34,633 nt of DNA from a virus. Positions 32,859 to 34,633 of this stretch are shown piece after piece. The stretch is taken from the IMG/VR virus record IMGVR_UViG_3300010430_000276, positions 1 through 34,633 of that record; one strand, given 5' to 3'. Within the stretch, counting starts at the first letter, position 1. The number at the start of each line of letters is the position of its first letter. The position numbers were made by a program, and so were the translations under genes. The notes below the pieces were generated by a model. The model saw only the letters and a list, made by a program, of their open reading frames with translations. It was not told the origin of the DNA and searched no databases.

Positions 32859-33386
32859 ATGAAAGAATTTTATTGTAAAGTCATTAATGACGCTGAATTA
32901 TCGATAGCAGCAATAGCATTAATAACCTCTGTTGTTTCTATCTTTATTGGTTTTGTTGGATTACGTATTCAAAGAAAACATAATAAAAAGAGTGTTTTAC
33001 CCATTGGTACAATAAATTTAGCTGATTATGAGAATTGTCTTAGGATTAAAATTTCGAACAATGGAGTTGGCCCGCTAATTATTAAATCTTGCAATACAAT
33101 TGGTAAAAACAGCGTTAAACCTTATCCAATTAACTGGATGCCAGGAGGTGTTGTATGGAGTACGTTTCGTGAGAATCTTGATAATCATACTATTTTAAGC
33201 GGTAGTTCCTTGACACTTCTAGAATTACAAGTAAATATAAAGAATAAAGGAGAAATAAAACAAAGGGATAAAATTCGTACAATTTTAAATGACCTAGAAT
33301 TAGAGGTGGGATATGAAGACATTTATGGGAAAGAATTCAAAGTAAAGAGGAAACTAGATTGGTTCGGAAGGAATCTAAATTATTAA
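32859..33386 (+). CDS. Membrane protein of the local paralogous family, member 3 (175 aa)
   Basis: The membrane segment is at about 15-36, close to the N-terminus because the DTI repeats are missing. Then come QRKHNKKSVLP (38-48), NNGVGPL (67-73) and YEDIYGKEFKVKRK near the C-terminus, matching members 1 and 2 in order and spacing. It is on the opposite strand and separated by two other genes, so the family spread here by more than tandem duplication. Function unknown. Confidence 0.7.
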   Translation: MKEFYCKVINDAELSIAAIALITSVVSIFIGFVGLRIQRKHNKKSVLPIGTINLADYENCLRIKISNNGVGPLIIKSCNTIGKNSVKPYPINWMPGGVVWSTFRENLDNHTILSGSSLTLLELQVNIKNKGEIKQRDKIRTILNDLELEVGYEDIYGKEFKVKRKLDWFGRNLNY

Positions 33387-33402
33387 AAATGATTATCAAA
33401 AA

Positions 33403-34353
33403 ATGAGTGATCAAAAGACAAATCGAAAAAAAATTCCTTCAGACGTTGAAGCTGAGGTTATTTTTCAATCTAATAGACTCTGCTGTGTCGATCAGAAACG
33501 CGGAGATCATATACATCATATTGACGGGAATAATTCAAATAATGAATTTCGTAACCTGGCTCTATTATGTTTTGATTGTCATAATGAAGCTACTATAACA
33601 GGAAGTCTCCGAAAAAAACTAACTCCAAAAGCTATCATGAAATTTCGAGATCATCACTATAGCGTTATTTTAAACAATAGAAATCATGCTTTAAAAAAGC
33701 TAAATCATTCTATTAAGAATCTTACGTCTGAAGATTTAATAAGTGCCGCTACTACAGCTCTAATTCTTATGGAAATAACAAATGTAAAAGACGAATACTA
33801 TAATTGTGTTAAAATGGATCGCGATTATATAATTAATAAACTTGATAAACTTTCAAACCATAATAATGCAAGAATTTCCTATGAAGTATTTTCTTTTTTA
33901 ACTAAAGTTGCTTACGAAACACGAGGTGGCATGTCAGCAAAAATAGCGGGAACTATTTTTTCATTAGTAATGAAGTTTTTCCCACCAACTGATATTTTGA
34001 AAAATAAAAAACAATTGTGTGAAATAGGTAGTCAATGTATTTATATTGCTTCTACATTGGTGTATGACTCAACAATTCATATTAAAAATTTTCAAATTAC
34101 AAGCTGGGGATTATTAATTTTAAAATTTATCTATAAGCAGTCAAAAAAGATTAAAGTATCTGAATTAAATTCAAAAGTATTTAAGGCTTATGAAGAATTA
34201 GAAGATCATCTCATTAGACCAGAAAGAAATGATTTAACTGATGCGAAGCGTTTAATAAATATTTTTAAATTGGACTTGGAAAATCCTAGTTTAACTTACC
34301 CGGAAATTCCAGAAGACTTGTATAGACAAATCGAATTGCATAAGAAATCCTAA
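33403..34353 (+). CDS. HNH-domain protein with helical C-terminal region
   Basis: This 316-aa protein has an HNH nuclease motif at about 20-65: a CC pair (27-28), HIHHIDGNNSNNEFRNLALL with the catalytic His, then CFDCHNEA with the second Cys pair. About 240 residues of helical, Leu/Ile/Lys-rich sequence follow with no recognised domain. It is the last gene before attR and starts 16 bases after the member-3 membrane protein, so the two may be co-transcribed. As a nuclease at the prophage edge it may be a defence effector or a mobility gene. Confidence 0.8.
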   Translation: MSDQKTNRKKIPSDVEAEVIFQSNRLCCVDQKRGDHIHHIDGNNSNNEFRNLALLCFDCHNEATITGSLRKKLTPKAIMKFRDHHYSVILNNRNHALKKLNHSIKNLTSEDLISAATTALILMEITNVKDEYYNCVKMDRDYIINKLDKLSNHNNARISYEVFSFLTKVAYETRGGMSAKIAGTIFSLVMKFFPPTDILKNKKQLCEIGSQCIYIASTLVYDSTIHIKNFQITSWGLLILKFIYKQSKKIKVSELNSKVFKAYEELEDHLIRPERNDLTDAKRLINIFKLDLENPSLTYPEIPEDLYRQIELHKKS

Positions 34354-34510
34354 GACTGCTACTAGTACATGTTATTTATTTCCCTTCCTTAATAAAAATC
34401 CATATATTCAAAGTTGAATTTGAAATCTCCCAAAATTTTTACATTTACATCCCAAGGAATTTTCAACCTTCTGTAAGGGCTGTAGATATTGACCTGAAGA
34501 AACAAAATAA
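34354..34510. other. Spacer between the last phage gene and attR
   Basis: These 157 bases hold no ORF I would trust and no strong hairpin. In the excised phage this DNA joins the sequence 5' of the attP core, so integrase arm-binding sites may lie here. I could not identify repeats that would prove it. Confidence 0.4.
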
Positions 34511-34531
34511 AGTCCTGCCGGGATCACGGAA
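34511..34531. repeat. attR: right 21-bp copy of the attachment core
   Basis: Identical to 103-123. Only the tRNA 3' part is present here, without the 5' two thirds of the tRNA, so this copy is the displaced chromosomal end. The host terminator follows at once. Confidence 0.93.
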
Positions 34532-34560
34532 AAAAGGGAAGTCAAATAGACTTCCCTTTT
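34532..34560 (+). terminator. Original host terminator of the tRNA, now at attR
   Basis: A perfect 12-bp stem (34532-34543 with 34549-34560) with loop AAATA runs into further T (34561-34563). It is probably the native tRNA-Arg terminator separated from the tRNA by integration. Its A-rich 5' side also lets it work on the minus strand for the neighbouring chromosomal gene. Confidence 0.88.
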
Positions 34561-34586
34561 TTTGTATTTAAAAATGACAATTTTTT

Positions 34587-34633
34587 TTACAAAGCATCTA
34601 ATGCCTCTTTTTCCTTCTTTTTTTTATCTACAC
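34587..34633 (-). CDS. C-terminal end of a host gene (partial)
   Basis: On the minus strand the last bases read VDKKKKEKEALDAL followed by TAA. Only about 14 residues are in the window. The Lys/Glu-rich tail is like many basic protein C-termini, so the product cannot be named. It converges on the attR terminator. Confidence 0.4.
   Translation of the reverse strand, partial: VDKKKKEKEALDAL

Larger units (their letters stand above)
103..34531. mobile_element. Complete siphovirus-type prophage in tRNA-Arg
   Basis: The element is bounded by 21-bp direct repeats overlapping a tRNA 3' end. It has an integrase at the left edge, a full head, packaging and tail gene set in canonical order, and lysis genes. 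At about 34.4 kb it is a normal size for an HK97-like siphovirus. The core structural genes are all open; the only damaged gene I see is the HNH gene at 10105-10485. No recognisable CI repressor, excisionase or replication gene was found, so inducibility cannot be judged. Cargo genes make up roughly a third of the element. Confidence 0.93.

Noticed and set aside
1-34633. CRISPR array, retron, diversity-generating element or transposase
   Set aside because: I saw no regularly spaced repeats, no reverse transcriptase motif (YxDD) and no DDE or serine recombinase motifs.

Overview
The window holds one complete prophage of about 34.4 kb in a low-GC member of the Bacteroidota. The evidence for the phylum is a TAnnTTTG-type -7 box ahead of the tRNA, few Shine-Dalgarno sites, an integrase of the type common in Bacteroidota phages, and AT-rich intergenic DNA. 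The prophage sits in the 3' end of a tRNA-Arg(UCU) gene. A 21-bp direct repeat (103-123 and 34511-34531) marks attL and attR. The tyrosine integrase gene lies just inside attL. Only the tRNA promoter region on the left and the last codons of a minus-strand chromosomal gene on the right belong to the host.

Layout, left to right. (1) 294-1490: integrase. (2) 1569-3170: minus-strand accessory operon of three unrecognised genes, one with a membrane segment and coiled coil. (3) 3171-4003: control-like intergenic region and an acidic orphan protein. (4) 4055-6166: a type II restriction-modification system, with a beta-class DNA methyltransferase diverging from a controller (C) protein gene that overlaps a BamHI/BglII-like endonuclease gene. 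(5) 6258-7267: minus-strand pair of a minimal nucleotidyltransferase and a C-terminally membrane-anchored partner. (6) 7642-9230: small early-type genes and a helix-turn-helix protein. (7) 9316-10709: minus-strand insertions around an HNH gene that carries an in-frame TGA. (8) 10850-12664: a 41-aa peptide, an ABC ATPase fused to a GNAT/Mom-like acyltransferase, and a formyltransferase-like enzyme, all translationally coupled. This is the best candidate for an undescribed system, probably DNA base hypermodification. (9) 12782-28615: the HK97-type siphovirus morphogenesis module: small and large terminase, portal, protease, capsid, head-tail connectors, tail tube, tail chaperone with a -1 frameshift, tape measure, tail protein and tail fibre. 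(10) 28641-29454: lysis genes (holin-like, amidase, small membrane protein). (11) 29645-34353: accessory region next to attR with three paralogous single-membrane-segment proteins, an Abi-alpha-like protein, a two-segment membrane protein and an HNH-domain protein.

The structural and lysis genes form one rightward late block. Its order (terminase, portal, protease, capsid, connectors, tube, chaperone, tape measure, fibre, holin, lysin) is that of a long-tailed, non-contractile phage. The lysogenic-conversion cargo lies near both ends and in islands between the early genes, mostly on the opposite strand. It looks dominated by candidate anti-phage or superinfection-exclusion functions. I could not recognise a CI-type repressor, an excisionase or any replication protein, so one or more of the orphan genes probably does that work. 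All function calls come from reading motifs and gene order, without database searches.
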